NCBI RefSeq assembly: GCF_005860775.1
Contig: NZ_VCHQ01000019.1
Coordinates: 58,846 to 122,845, forward strand
Source: Klebsiella indica
Lineage (GTDB): Bacteria > Pseudomonadota > Gammaproteobacteria > Enterobacterales > Enterobacteriaceae
Direction: 5' to 3'
Length of the DNA: 64,000 bases
A program made the translations under genes and the position numbers. Shown here piece by piece: positions 16,039 through 24,917 of the stretch; position 1 is the first letter of the stretch; each line of letters begins with the position of its first letter. The notes beneath the pieces were generated by a model. That model saw only the letters and a program-made list of their open reading frames with translations, was not told the DNA's origin and ran no database searches.

Positions 16039-18177
16039 ATGACACCGCATGTGATGAAACGCGATGGCTGTAAAGTACCGTTTAAGTCAGAGCGCATTAA
16101 TGATGCAATTCTACGTGCAGCTAAAGCAGCGGGAGTCGATGACGCAGACTATTGCGCCACCGTCGCAGAAGTCGTTAGCCAACAAATGCAGGGCCGCGCC
16201 CAGGTTGATATCAACGAGATCCAGACCGCCGTTGAGAATCAGCTGATGTCCGGTCCGTACAAGCAGCTGGCGCGCGCCTACATTGAATATCGCCATGACC
16301 GTGATAGCCAACGTGAAAAGCGCGGCCGTCTGAACCAGGAAATTCGCGGCCTGGTTGAGCAGACCAATTCGGCATTACTCAATGAAAACGCCAATAAAGA
16401 CAGTAAAGTCATCCCGACCCAGCGCGACCTGCTGGCGGGCATCGTCGCCAAACATTACGCCCGTCAACACCTGCTACCGCATGACGTGGTTATGGCGCAT
16501 GAACGCGGCGTTATCCACTATCATGACCTCGACTATTCTCCGTTCTTCCCGATGTTCAACTGTATGCTGATCGATCTGAAAGGCATGCTGACCAACGGCT
16601 TTAAGATGGGGAACGCTGAGATTGAACCGCCGAAATCCATCTCTACCGCGACGGCGGTAACGGCGCAGATTATCGCTCAGGTCGCCAGCCATATTTATGG
16701 CGGTACGACCATTAACCGTATCGATGAAGTGCTGGCGCCGTTCGTTACCGCAAGCTTCAATAAGCATCGTCAAATTGCTGAAGAGTGGCAGATCCCCGAT
16801 GCGGAAGGTTATGCCCGTTCGCGTACGGAAAAAGAGTGTTACGACGCCTTTCAGTCGCTGGAATATGAAGTGAATACCCTGCATACCGCCAACGGTCAGA
16901 CGCCGTTCGTTACCTTTGGTTTCGGCCTCGGCACCCGTTGGGAATCGCGTCTGATTCAGCAATCCATTCTGCGTAACCGCATCGCCGGTCTGGGTAAAAA
17001 TCGCAAAACGGCGGTGTTCCCGAAACTGGTGTTCGCGATTCGCGACGGTCTGAACCACAAATTCGGCGACGCGAACTACGATATCAAACAGCTGGCGCTG
17101 GAGTGCGCCAGCAAACGCATGTATCCGGATATCCTCAACTACGATCAGGTAGTGAAAGTCACCGGCTCGTTCAAAACCCCGATGGGCTGCCGCAGCTTTC
17201 TCGGCGTGTGGGAAAACGAAAATGGCGAGCAGGTGCACGATGGCCGCAATAACCTCGGCGTGATCAGCCTCAACCTGCCGCGCATCGCGCTGGAAGCCAA
17301 AGGCGACGAGACGGCATTCTGGAAACTGCTGGATGAACGTCTGCAGCTGGCGCGTAAGGCGCTGATGACCCGTATCGCCCGTCTGGAAGGGGTGAAAGCC
17401 CGCGTCGCACCGATTCTGTATATGGAAGGCGCCTGCGGCGTGCGTCTGAAAGCGGACGACGATGTTGCCGAAATATTTAAAAACGGCAGAGCGTCGATTT
17501 CTCTCGGCTATATCGGCATCCATGAAACCATCAATGCGCTGTCCGGCAACAAGCATATCTACGATAGCGAAGTGTTGCGCGAGAAAGGCGTCGCCATCGT
17601 TCGCCGTCTGCGTGAAGCGGTAGATCAGTGGAAGGAAGAAACCGGCTACGGTTTTAGCCTGTACAGTACGCCAAGCGAAAACCTCTGCGATCGTTTCTGC
17701 CGTCTGGACACCGCTGAGTTCGGCGTGATTGAAGGGGTGACGGATAAAGGCTATTACACCAACAGTTTCCACCTCGACGTGGAGAAAAAGGTTAATCCGT
17801 ACGACAAAATCGATTTTGAAGCGCCCTACCCGCCGCTGGCTAACGGGGGCTTTATCTGCTACGGCGAATACCCGAATATCCAGCACAACCTGAGAGCGCT
17901 GGAAGACGTCTGGGATTACAGCTACCAGCACGTTCCCTATTACGGTACCAATACGCCAATCGACGAGTGTTACGAGTGCGGTTTTACCGGCGAGTTCGAG
18001 TGTACCAGCAAAGGTTTCACCTGCCCGAAATGCGGTAATCACGACGCGACTCGCGTATCGGTAACCCGCCGGGTATGCGGTTATCTCGGCAGCCCGGACG
18101 CCCGTCCGTTCAATGCCGGTAAGCAGGAAGAAGTGAAGCGCCGCGTGAAGCATCTGGGCAACGGGCAGATCGGTTAA
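16039..18177 (+). CDS. nrdD: Anaerobic ribonucleoside-triphosphate reductase
   Basis: The 712-residue glycyl-radical enzyme reduces NTPs to dNTPs without oxygen. The N-terminal ATP-cone (MKRDGCKVPFKSERINDAIL) gives allosteric control. The C-terminal zinc ribbon has two CxxC pairs (DECYECGF, TCPKCGN), and the radical Gly lies in RVCGYLGSPD. I chose ATG 16039, preceded by GGAG, because it gives the E. coli length; a GTG at 16033 is in frame but overlaps the ribosome site. Its activase gene nrdG follows after 264 bp. Confidence 0.97.
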   Translation: MTPHVMKRDGCKVPFKSERINDAILRAAKAAGVDDADYCATVAEVVSQQMQGRAQVDINEIQTAVENQLMSGPYKQLARAYIEYRHDRDSQREKRGRLNQEIRGLVEQTNSALLNENANKDSKVIPTQRDLLAGIVAKHYARQHLLPHDVVMAHERGVIHYHDLDYSPFFPMFNCMLIDLKGMLTNGFKMGNAEIEPPKSISTATAVTAQIIAQVASHIYGGTTINRIDEVLAPFVTASFNKHRQIAEEWQIPDAEGYARSRTEKECYDAFQSLEYEVNTLHTANGQTPFVTFGFGLGTRWESRLIQQSILRNRIAGLGKNRKTAVFPKLVFAIRDGLNHKFGDANYDIKQLALECASKRMYPDILNYDQVVKVTGSFKTPMGCRSFLGVWENENGEQVHDGRNNLGVISLNLPRIALEAKGDETAFWKLLDERLQLARKALMTRIARLEGVKARVAPILYMEGACGVRLKADDDVAEIFKNGRASISLGYIGIHETINALSGNKHIYDSEVLREKGVAIVRRLREAVDQWKEETGYGFSLYSTPSENLCDRFCRLDTAEFGVIEGVTDKGYYTNSFHLDVEKKVNPYDKIDFEAPYPPLANGGFICYGEYPNIQHNLRALEDVWDYSYQHVPYYGTNTPIDECYECGFTGEFECTSKGFTCPKCGNHDATRVSVTRRVCGYLGSPDARPFNAGKQEEVKRRVKHLGNGQIG

Positions 18178-18199
18178 TTCCAGGTGGTTTAGCCCCTCA

Positions 18200-18222
18200 C
18201 CCTCTCCCCAAGGGGGAGAGGG
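18200..18222. repeat. CCCTCTCC-type hairpin repeat, copy 1
   Basis: CCCTCTCCCC (18200-18209) and GGGGAGAGGG (18213-18222) form a 10-bp perfect stem with loop AAG, preceded by CCCCTCAC. Similar hairpins occur at 21141-21162 and 43393-43416, so this is a dispersed family. Confidence 0.75.
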
Positions 18223-18309
18223 GATCAATTAGTAGCCGTTTGACCATTCAAGAGCCGCTCCCGCATCGCGCCGCAAAGCGCTTTTTCTCCAGGGCTACCG
18301 CCACTATAT

Positions 18310-18430
18310 GGGTTTCCTCAAATCAGTTGGCGTTGTAGCAAGGCGGCAAGCGAGCAAGTCCTGGGGGACTTACTGAAGTAAGTGACCTGGGCGCACGAGC
18401 GCAGCCAACGCCGCTACAGCGTCAAATGAG
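18310..18430. repeat. ERIC-like element between nrdD and nrdG
   Basis: The stretch has the ERIC hallmark centre (GACTTACTGAAGTAAGTGAC at 18367-18386) followed by an arm with GCAGCCAACGC and an opposite arm with GTTGGCGTTGTAGC. The whole folds as an imperfect long palindrome of about 120 bp. It ends only ~12 bases before the nrdG start, so it is transcribed in the leader of nrdG. Confidence 0.8.
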
Positions 18431-18441
18431 AAGAGGAAACA

Positions 18442-18906
18442 ATGAATTACCATCAGTACTACCCAGTAGATATCGTGAACGGCCCCGGCACCCGCTGCAC
18501 GCTATTTGTCTCCGGCTGCGTGCACGAGTGCCCCGGCTGCTATAACAAAAGTACCTGGCGGCTGAACTCCGGCCTGCCGTTCACCACCGAGCTGGCAGAC
18601 CGAATCATTGCCGATCTCAACGATACGCGGATCAAACGCCAGGGAATTAGCCTCTCAGGCGGCGATCCGCTACATCCGCAGAACGTACCGGAGATCCTCA
18701 AACTGGTTCAGCGCGTTCGCGCCAAGTGCCCTGGCAAAGATATCTGGGTGTGGACCGGCTATAAGCTGGCGGAACTGAACGCCGCCCAGATGCAGGTGGT
18801 GGATTTAATCAACGTGCTGGTTGATGGTAAATTTGTGCAGGATCTCAAAGACCCGGCGCTCATCTGGCGCGGCAGTAGCAACCAGGTTGTGCACCACCTG
18901 AGATAG
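18442..18906 (+). CDS. nrdG: Anaerobic ribonucleotide reductase-activating protein
   Basis: The 154-residue radical-SAM activase generates the glycyl radical on NrdD. The CxxxCxxC cluster motif is CVHECPGC near residue 26, followed by the SAM motif SLSGGDPLHPQN. It matches E. coli NrdG end to end. The ribosome site is AGAGGAAAC before ATG. An ERIC-like element and a hairpin separate it from nrdD, so its expression may be partly uncoupled. Confidence 0.97.
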   Translation: MNYHQYYPVDIVNGPGTRCTLFVSGCVHECPGCYNKSTWRLNSGLPFTTELADRIIADLNDTRIKRQGISLSGGDPLHPQNVPEILKLVQRVRAKCPGKDIWVWTGYKLAELNAAQMQVVDLINVLVDGKFVQDLKDPALIWRGSSNQVVHHLR

Positions 18907-18970
18907 CCGCTGGCCACAACCGTTTATTTGCTTTTCAGTAGACGTGACGTGCGGATCTTGCAAACGATAC

Positions 18971-20881
18971 TCAAAATCGGCTGACGCATTCCATCGCCAC
19001 CGTTTTAAACTCATCAAAGCTGCGGGTGACGGCAAGGCGGGCCATCGCGCGTTCACGCAGAAAAGTGACAAAAATATCGTAGATCGCCATCGCTTCTTCA
19101 TACTCGCTTTTACTGATGGCAAGCAGGAAAATGATATGCGCAGTTTCATCGCCCCAGGCAATGCCGTGCGGCGCGATCACCGTGTAGACGACGGTCTTTT
19201 TCGCCAGCAGGCCGAGGGCGTGCGGCAGCGCGATACCATCGCCGAGCATCGTGCTGACGATAGCCTCTCTCTCCACTACCGAATCATGAAACTCCGCATC
19301 AACAAATCCCTCCTGCTGTAATTGCTGACACAGCGTGGCAAACAGCGTCTGCTGATCCAATGGGGTATAAACCACCTGAAAGTGGGCTTCATCAAAATAC
19401 TTATTCAGCATCCACGGACGGGTGCGATCCACCAGCACCAGTTTGCCGATTTGCTCAAGCTGATAATCGGTAGGGAATGGGGCGATAGTCACCACCGGTT
19501 TCTCTTTTTCGCTGATACGCACGGTGGAAATAACGAAATCCTCCGTCACCTCCTTTCGCTGTTCATATTCACGCTGCGAGATCGTGGCGGCAATTTGCAA
19601 CTGCGGATATTTTCGCTGCAAAATAGCTTCAATCATCCGCACCATTGCGTTGCTGGTATCGCATACCAGCAGCACCTGCGGCTGACGCTGGTAGCCAATA
19701 TTATAGTGACGCTCCAGCCCGACGCCGATATGCAGTACCAGAAAACCAATCTCATTTTCACTGATGGCGTAGGGAGTATATTTTCCCCAACTGGATACCG
19801 CCGCCAGAGTCATATCCCAGGCCATCGGGTAGTGCTGTTTGATGTTGTCGAGCAATGGGTTGGGGATCATTATCTGGTAGCGTACGCGGGTGATCATGGT
19901 CTTAATATGGGTCAATAAATCCGCGCGTAGCTGAGCATCGTCCAGCAGATTATAATTATATTGCTGATTGATATAACGCAGGATGTAATTCACCAACGCT
20001 TCGTCGTCGTCAGCGCTGATTGTCCCCGGATCGACGTCCTGCACCTGACGAGCGGCAAAGTGTACGCAGAGCCACTCCTCTTCCGCTGGTGCAAATGGTT
20101 TCCCCGCTAACTTTTGCATCACACTGGCCAGTTCACTGGCGGCATCGCGCACATTTTGTTCCACATCTTCAGCACAAAAATCCGCCAGCGGATATCCCTC
20201 TCTCACCCGGCGCACGGCAACCGCGCCATACAGGCAGATAAAGCGTTCCCCCGCATCCGTCAGGCGCACATGATGGCGGGTTAACGTTTCCTGCAACACG
20301 CCTTCCAGCAAGGTCGGTACACTGACATCAAACGCTTCCTCGCAGATCTGTGGGTTCAGCGGTCCCTGCTGACTTAATTCCCACAGCAAATCGGTCAGAC
20401 AGGCGCGAACAGAGACTTCACTACCGAAAAGCTTCATGCCATGGCGCGGACGGGTTTCCAGGGTGAGCTGATAACGCTGAAAATGCTCGCGGACATCAGC
20501 CATATCCCCCTGCAAGGTAGCACGGCTGACGAACCACACATCGGCCAAATCCTCCAGTTTGATAGAAAAGGCGGATGTCAAAAAGCGCACCAGCAAAAAA
20601 TGGATACGATCTGCCGCGGTACGCGGGATGTGCTGCGTTTTCGGCGCGCTCTCTTTCAGGGCCTGATAGCGCAATGGATCGTTAATCACCAGCTGATAAC
20701 CGCTACCGCGAGTAAGAATAAACTGTGCGCCGTAACGCAACAACAGCGCGTTTAACGCGGTGATATCCGCGCGCACAGTGCGCGTAGAAACCGACAGCCG
20801 CTGCGCCAGTTCCTCCTGCGGCAGCGTTTCGTTTTGCAACAGAGTAAACAGCTGCGCTAAACGTTGATTGGGAAATCGCAT
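18971..20881 (-). CDS. BglG/ManR-type transcriptional regulator with PRD and PTS domains
   Basis: The 636-residue protein has an N-terminal winged HTH (residues 5-60), a second HTH (about 85-150), PRD1 (about 190-285, His274), PRD2 (295-395, His325 and His384), an EIIB-like domain (VLLVCDTSNAM, Cys407) and an EIIA(Fru)-like domain with GIALPHAL, His554. Such proteins are DNA-binding activators whose activity is set by phosphorylation from PTS proteins. It is the last gene of the accessory operon and overlaps the preceding small gene by 25 bp, so it is probably the operon's own regulator. No PTS permease gene lies in the operon, which is odd for this regulator type. Confidence 0.88.
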   Translation of the reverse strand: MRFPNQRLAQLFTLLQNETLPQEELAQRLSVSTRTVRADITALNALLLRYGAQFILTRGSGYQLVINDPLRYQALKESAPKTQHIPRTAADRIHFLLVRFLTSAFSIKLEDLADVWFVSRATLQGDMADVREHFQRYQLTLETRPRHGMKLFGSEVSVRACLTDLLWELSQQGPLNPQICEEAFDVSVPTLLEGVLQETLTRHHVRLTDAGERFICLYGAVAVRRVREGYPLADFCAEDVEQNVRDAASELASVMQKLAGKPFAPAEEEWLCVHFAARQVQDVDPGTISADDDEALVNYILRYINQQYNYNLLDDAQLRADLLTHIKTMITRVRYQIMIPNPLLDNIKQHYPMAWDMTLAAVSSWGKYTPYAISENEIGFLVLHIGVGLERHYNIGYQRQPQVLLVCDTSNAMVRMIEAILQRKYPQLQIAATISQREYEQRKEVTEDFVISTVRISEKEKPVVTIAPFPTDYQLEQIGKLVLVDRTRPWMLNKYFDEAHFQVVYTPLDQQTLFATLCQQLQQEGFVDAEFHDSVVEREAIVSTMLGDGIALPHALGLLAKKTVVYTVIAPHGIAWGDETAHIIFLLAISKSEYEEAMAIYDIFVTFLRERAMARLAVTRSFDEFKTVAMECVSRF

Positions 20882-21102
20882 GTCAGTTCCTTTTTCTTAC
20901 GACTCAAGGTTGAGCGGATATCACCATCTGCAACGGACTGCTGGCCGGAGTCCAGGGGGAAGATTAGCCTGCCATTCTTTGGCGTAACGATAAAGCGGTA
21001 CAGACCTTCTTTGTCAGGATTGTAAGCGTCAAGGGTTTGTGCGGCAGCGCCGGCTCCAGGCAGAGACAGTAAAGCAACAAGCAGATAATGAGCGGTTAGC
21101 AT
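20857..21102 (-). CDS. Small exported protein of unknown function
   Basis: An 81-residue ORF starts at ATG 21102 behind a clear AGGGAG ribosome site (a start 39 bp further upstream is possible but lacks one). Residues 1-20 form a signal peptide (LLVALLSLPGAGAAAQ), leaving about 60 mature residues with a single Cys near the end. It overlaps the regulator start by 25 bp and follows the aldolase gene. I recognise no family. It could be a periplasmic accessory for uptake or a diverged remnant. It is not securely expressed, but position, ribosome site and signal peptide support it. Confidence 0.5.
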   Translation of the reverse strand: MLTAHYLLVALLSLPGAGAAAQTLDAYNPDKEGLYRFIVTPKNGRLIFPLDSGQQSVADGDIRSTLSRKKKELTCDFPINV

Positions 21103-21140
21103 GGTGACTCCCTGATGGCCTGGCGGAGCGTATCCCCTCA

Positions 21141-21162
21141 CCCTCTCCCCTGAAGGAGAGGG
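21141..21162. repeat. CCCTCTCC-type hairpin repeat, copy 2
   Basis: CCCTCTCC (21141-21148) pairs with GGAGAGGG (21155-21162) around CCTGAA, just after the aldolase stop codon. It may reduce read-through into the small exported gene and the regulator. Confidence 0.7.
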
Positions 21163-21172
21163 TTAATCGACG

Positions 21173-21913
21173 CTATTTAACGAATTGTTTGGTGATCTCC
21201 AGCAGCTGACGCACGTCCGCCGGACGGGTATTACCGCTGGCTTTATCAATAATAGAACTATAGATATGAGGGATAATTTTGCTCACTCCCGCTTCCAGAG
21301 CGATCTGCAGGATCTCGCCATAGTTTTCCAGATCGATCCCGCCGGTCGGTTCCAGCCAGAAATCATAGCGGGCGCACGCTTCAGCTACCGCAATAAACTC
21401 GTCACGATGCTTCAGACCGCCCATCGGGAAGTATTTGATCGAGCTTCCCCCCATATCCTTCAGTAAGGCAATGGCGGTTTCCAGCGGAACGACGCCATCT
21501 GGCGCGCCGCTGCTGAGCGGACCGGTGGAGATCTTCACCATCCCTGGCGTGCCGGTGGGCGACACCAGGCCATTAACCACGGTCTGATTCTGCCCCAACA
21601 GCGCGCGACTGGTCGCCACACCGGTAAACACCTGGTTGACGTGCTGCGGCTGTACCTGACGAGAGATCTCGCTGACCATCGCCGATTGATTAGGATCGCC
21701 CGCCCCCAGCCCCACCGAAAGCGCGTTATCAATTCGCTTCGCGTATTCGCGCATATCGGCTACCGCGCTGGCGACATCCGGATAATTTTTGGAGAGCACG
21801 CCCACCAGCACATGGCCTTCCGCCGCGACGTAAATCTCACTGGCGTTCTCTTTGCGGCCGGCCAGCACGTTCAGACAGACGCGGTCACGGTAAAAATTAG
21901 GGGTCAACTTCAT
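21173..21913 (-). CDS. dgaF: DgaF-like 2-dehydro-3-deoxy-phosphogluconate aldolase (KDGP aldolase family)
   Basis: The 246-residue protein belongs to the KDGP-aldolase family of DgaF of the Salmonella D-glucosaminate pathway, also known as the orphan family EF_0839/AHA_3917. The likely Schiff-base lysine is Lys160 in SSIKYFPMGG, with substrate loops LEPTGGID and SPTGTPGMVKIS. The expected reaction is cleavage of 2-keto-3-deoxy-6-phosphogluconate to pyruvate and glyceraldehyde-3-phosphate. It overlaps the PLP-enzyme gene by 4 bp (ATGA), so the two are translationally coupled. The substrate is inferred from homology only. Confidence 0.83.
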   Translation of the reverse strand: MKLTPNFYRDRVCLNVLAGRKENASEIYVAAEGHVLVGVLSKNYPDVASAVADMREYAKRIDNALSVGLGAGDPNQSAMVSEISRQVQPQHVNQVFTGVATSRALLGQNQTVVNGLVSPTGTPGMVKISTGPLSSGAPDGVVPLETAIALLKDMGGSSIKYFPMGGLKHRDEFIAVAEACARYDFWLEPTGGIDLENYGEILQIALEAGVSKIIPHIYSSIIDKASGNTRPADVRQLLEITKQFVK

Positions 21914-23028
21914 GCCTTTTTCTCCTTATTCAGAACTTCTGCGATGCGACGGAAGACAATCTCCAACTGTCGGGAATTTACGCTGCGCACATCGGCCTCA
22001 ATAATGCCTTCATTGGCTTTATAACCACGGAAATAGATGGCGTATTCGCCTTGCTTCAGCAAATTCACCAGATCGCCGGTGCTCACCCCGGTTACCGCTT
22101 CATCAAACTTAATTTCAGCGCGCGCGATATCGCGACCCGCGCTGTCCCAGACCACCCGCGCGCTCACGCCATCAAGCGTATTAATCTGGTTAATAAACGG
22201 CGTCATCTTCGCCACCATCTCTTTCCCGCTCTCTTTGGTTGATGTCAGGAAGTGTTCGATAGCGCAGGTCAGGCCCAAAATCCCCTCTTTGCCCACTTTC
22301 ATCGCCCGACCAATACCATTAGCCTGGCGTTTTACCCACTCGACATATTTCGTTTTACCGATCACCAGCCCGCTGGTTGGCCCTTCGATAGCCTTCGCGC
22401 CGCTGTAAATAACCAGATCCGCACCGGCGTAATAGTAGGTCTGTAGATCCTCTTCCGCCGCGGCGTCGACGATCAGCGGCAGATTATGAATGCGCGCAAC
22501 CGCGGCCGCCTGCGCCACGCTAAGCATGCTTTTCTGTACGCAGTGGTGGGATTTGATATACAAAATAGCCGCAGTACGTGGCGTGATCGCTGCCGTCATT
22601 TGCTCGGCGGAACATTCGTTGGCGTAGCCCGCTTCGACCAGTTTGCCGCCGCCCAGCGCCACCATGGTACCCACCGGCGCGCCAAAATTGACGTTATGGC
22701 CCTTTGGCAACACGATTTCATTGTTTGCAATCGGCGTCACATGCAGGTTTTCCAGCAGCCAGTCGCTGTCCTTCACCAGAACCGCCGCCACCGACTGCGC
22801 GATACCCGCCGAGGCGCAAGAGACAATGGTCGCTCCTTCAACATCCAGCAATCCCGCAATATAGGCGCCGGTTTTATTGACCAGATCTTTCATCTCGAAA
22901 TATTGGGTCATTCCCGCCATCGCGGCTTCCACCACTTCCGGACGCGGCGTGGAGACGCCGAGAATGGTCATACGACCGGAGGTGTTGATCACCTGTTTTA
23001 AACCGTATTTCTCAAAAATCGAAGGCAT
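21910..23028 (-). CDS. dgaE: DgaE-like PLP-dependent ammonia-lyase (SelA superfamily)
   Basis: The 372-residue enzyme has the SelA/DgaE fold type I layout: PLP-phosphate contacts around SCASAGIAQ, Asp188 in LIVDAAAEED for the pyridine nitrogen and Lys212 in IYSGAKAIEGP as the internal aldimine. DgaE removes ammonia from D-glucosaminate-6-phosphate to give 2-keto-3-deoxygluconate-6-phosphate, which DgaF cleaves, and the two genes overlap here as well. The start overlaps the amidohydrolase gene by 17 bp. The true substrate in this operon may differ, because no PTS permease makes the 6-phosphate. Confidence 0.83.
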   Translation of the reverse strand: MPSIFEKYGLKQVINTSGRMTILGVSTPRPEVVEAAMAGMTQYFEMKDLVNKTGAYIAGLLDVEGATIVSCASAGIAQSVAAVLVKDSDWLLENLHVTPIANNEIVLPKGHNVNFGAPVGTMVALGGGKLVEAGYANECSAEQMTAAITPRTAAILYIKSHHCVQKSMLSVAQAAAVARIHNLPLIVDAAAEEDLQTYYYAGADLVIYSGAKAIEGPTSGLVIGKTKYVEWVKRQANGIGRAMKVGKEGILGLTCAIEHFLTSTKESGKEMVAKMTPFINQINTLDGVSARVVWDSAGRDIARAEIKFDEAVTGVSTGDLVNLLKQGEYAIYFRGYKANEGIIEADVRSVNSRQLEIVFRRIAEVLNKEKKA

Positions 23029-24145
23029 TTTCCGCGCTCCCTTGTTCGGTCAGAAAGCCCTTGCCCGCACGAATGGCGGCAAGCGGCAGCAGAATCTTAT
23101 CAGCCTGAAGGCTGTCGTTTTCAGCATCTACCAACACCGTTGGCCTGTGCGCGAGGGTAAATAGCGTGAGGTCCGCGTCATAGCCTACGTCCAGCCGTCC
23201 CTTGTGCGTCAGATGCAGGCCGTCAGCGGCATTGGCCGTTACGCAGTCAATGACCTGCGACAGGGACATGCCGATGGCGAGAAATTTCGACATCACCAGC
23301 GCCAGCGAACGCACCGGGCCATCAATACGATTGCGGCAGTAAATATCGGAGCTGATGGTATGCGGCAAAATGCCCATAGCAATCGCCCGGCGCGCCACTT
23401 CAAAGCTGAAGCTGGCAGTGCCGTGACCGATATCAAGGCGCACGCCGCGCTGTAAGGCGCGGGTAATCGAGCTCTTCAGCTCACCGGATGGCGTCAGAAT
23501 GCGGTTGGGCTTGCCGTTATAGCAGTGGGTAATGATGTCACCAGACGTCAGCAGATCGGCGATTTCCTCAAGATCCGGCGGATTGTTGCCAATATGCACC
23601 ATCAGCGGCAAGCCGCCATTTTCCTGCTGGAGAGCCTTCGCGCGTTCCAGCGGCGTGATACCGTTTTGCCCTACCACGCTGCTGCTCATCCGCGCCTTTA
23701 GCCCGACGATAAAGTTCGGGTAGCGGTTGACCGCCTGCTTCACCGCATCGGCATCAATATTGGTCATATTGGCCAGTTCGTTCTGGGCAATCAGCCCGAC
23801 GCGGGAAATATTGAGCAGCGCATAAACGTCAGTCGATACTTTACGGGTCAGCTGATAGAAATCATCCACATCGTCCGCACCGGTACTGCCCGCGTCAATC
23901 ACCGTAGTCACACCAGTGGCAATACCAACGCTATCCGGTTCATCATGGTAAATCGGTGAATTCGGATAGCAGTGGACGTGGGAATCAATCCAGCCAGCGC
24001 TGACGTAATAGCGCCCCCCCAGCTCGACGGTTTTGCGCGCAGGGGCGCTAATATCGCCCAGATCGGCAATTTTCCCGTCACGGATGGCGATATCGGTCAG
24101 GGTATCGTCGACGAGGCGCGCGCGACGAAGAAGTAAATCAAACAT
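23012..24145 (-). CDS. Amidohydrolase/deacetylase-family metallohydrolase
   Basis: The 377-residue protein is a dihydroorotase/AdeC-type amidohydrolase. Visible ligands are HxH in DSHVHC (about residues 56-58), a likely carboxylated Lys in GLKARMS, His in LMVHIGN and DIITHCYNG, and Asp in SSDIYC. It corresponds to the EF_0837/AHA_3915 orphan family. I chose ATG 24145 because AGGAG lies 6 bases upstream; another ATG at 24151 overlaps that site. Its place before the PLP lyase suggests it removes an acyl or other amide group, or opens a ring, to expose the amine. No substrate is established. Confidence 0.82.
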   Translation of the reverse strand: MFDLLLRRARLVDDTLTDIAIRDGKIADLGDISAPARKTVELGGRYYVSAGWIDSHVHCYPNSPIYHDEPDSVGIATGVTTVIDAGSTGADDVDDFYQLTRKVSTDVYALLNISRVGLIAQNELANMTNIDADAVKQAVNRYPNFIVGLKARMSSSVVGQNGITPLERAKALQQENGGLPLMVHIGNNPPDLEEIADLLTSGDIITHCYNGKPNRILTPSGELKSSITRALQRGVRLDIGHGTASFSFEVARRAIAMGILPHTISSDIYCRNRIDGPVRSLALVMSKFLAIGMSLSQVIDCVTANAADGLHLTHKGRLDVGYDADLTLFTLAHRPTVLVDAENDSLQADKILLPLAAIRAGKGFLTEQGSAENAFDF

Positions 24146-24162
24146 ATCCATCTCCTGTAAAA

Positions 24163-24240
24163 CCAGGTAAACCTTTTACCTGGATAGCGACTAAATGCCT
24201 TATCAGGCCTACGAAAAATCACTTATCCGTAGGCCTGATC
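24163..24240. repeat. Two palindromes between amidohydrolase and DUF4310 genes
   Basis: CCAGGTAAA..TTTACCTGG lies at about 24163-24182. ATCAGGCCTACG (about 24203-24214) pairs with CGTAGGCCTGAT (about 24229-24240), a REP-like stem. They split the operon into transport and enzyme halves and could modulate the relative dosage of the two. Confidence 0.6.
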
Positions 24241-24260
24241 GGCACAGCACCATCAGTCAA

Positions 24261-24905
24261 TCAGCTAATTGCCACCGGGAAGATAGAACCAAGTAGCATC
24301 GCGCCAAGAATTGCGCCGCCAGTGATTGGCTTCTGCCAGATGTAGAACAGCAGCGCGCCAACAAGAGAACCGATACCGATGGGAATAGAGGCAGCCATTG
24401 CGCTGAGAATGATCAACGGCCCAAGAAAGCGGCCGGAGGCGTTCCCTGCGCCCATCATTACATCCGCGCCATAGGTGGAGTCACTCTGGTTGATGGTGAA
24501 TTTACGCGCCAGGATGATGATGTAGCCAATCACCAGGCCAAGCACCAGACCGGTAACCAGGGAGGCGATAAAGTTGGTCACCGGGAACATAATACCCGCC
24601 CCCAGCAGCAGCGCCGGAACACCTAAACCAACCCCGGTCTGAATCGCCCCACCGATATCCAGAATCCCTACCAGTGAGCCCTCAATAATTCGGGCGAACA
24701 GAAAACTGGCACCGAAAGCCGCTACCGCGCCGTAGGCGCCCGTATCAATTCCCGCTTTCAACATGGCGACGAAGGCCACTTCGTTAAACGCGCCAATGCC
24801 ATAGAGATAGTACATATGCGTTCCGGCAAAAACGCCGGATGAGAGCAAGCCAACAAAGATCGGGAACGACCAGTCGGCATACCAAAAACCTTTATTTTGT
24901 TCCAT
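24261..24905 (-). CDS. DUF4310 family membrane protein (putative transporter subunit)
   Basis: The 214-residue protein has about six hydrophobic segments rich in Gly and Ala (GLVLGLVIGYIIILA, LGPLIILSAMAASIPIGIG, ILGAMLLGSIFPVA). The family is found only in the same conserved gene set in Gram-positive and Gram-negative bacteria, and its function is undescribed. It follows the DUF4311 membrane protein by 12 bp, so the two probably make one inner-membrane complex. A GGAGCC ribosome site precedes the ATG. By context it is likely an uptake permease subunit; no ATP-binding or PTS motif is seen. Confidence 0.78.
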   Translation of the reverse strand: MEQNKGFWYADWSFPIFVGLLSSGVFAGTHMYYLYGIGAFNEVAFVAMLKAGIDTGAYGAVAAFGASFLFARIIEGSLVGILDIGGAIQTGVGLGVPALLLGAGIMFPVTNFIASLVTGLVLGLVIGYIIILARKFTINQSDSTYGADVMMGAGNASGRFLGPLIILSAMAASIPIGIGSLVGALLFYIWQKPITGGAILGAMLLGSIFPVAIS

Positions 24906-24917
24906 GAGAGGCTCCAG

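Noticed and set aside
18200..18222. Classical Rho-independent terminator after nrdD
   Set aside because: Strong stem but no U-run, and the same hairpin recurs elsewhere; kept as a repeat instead.
16474..18228. 584-codon minus-strand ORF opposite nrdD
   Set aside because: Lies entirely antisense to the fully conserved nrdD; a shadow of its codon bias.
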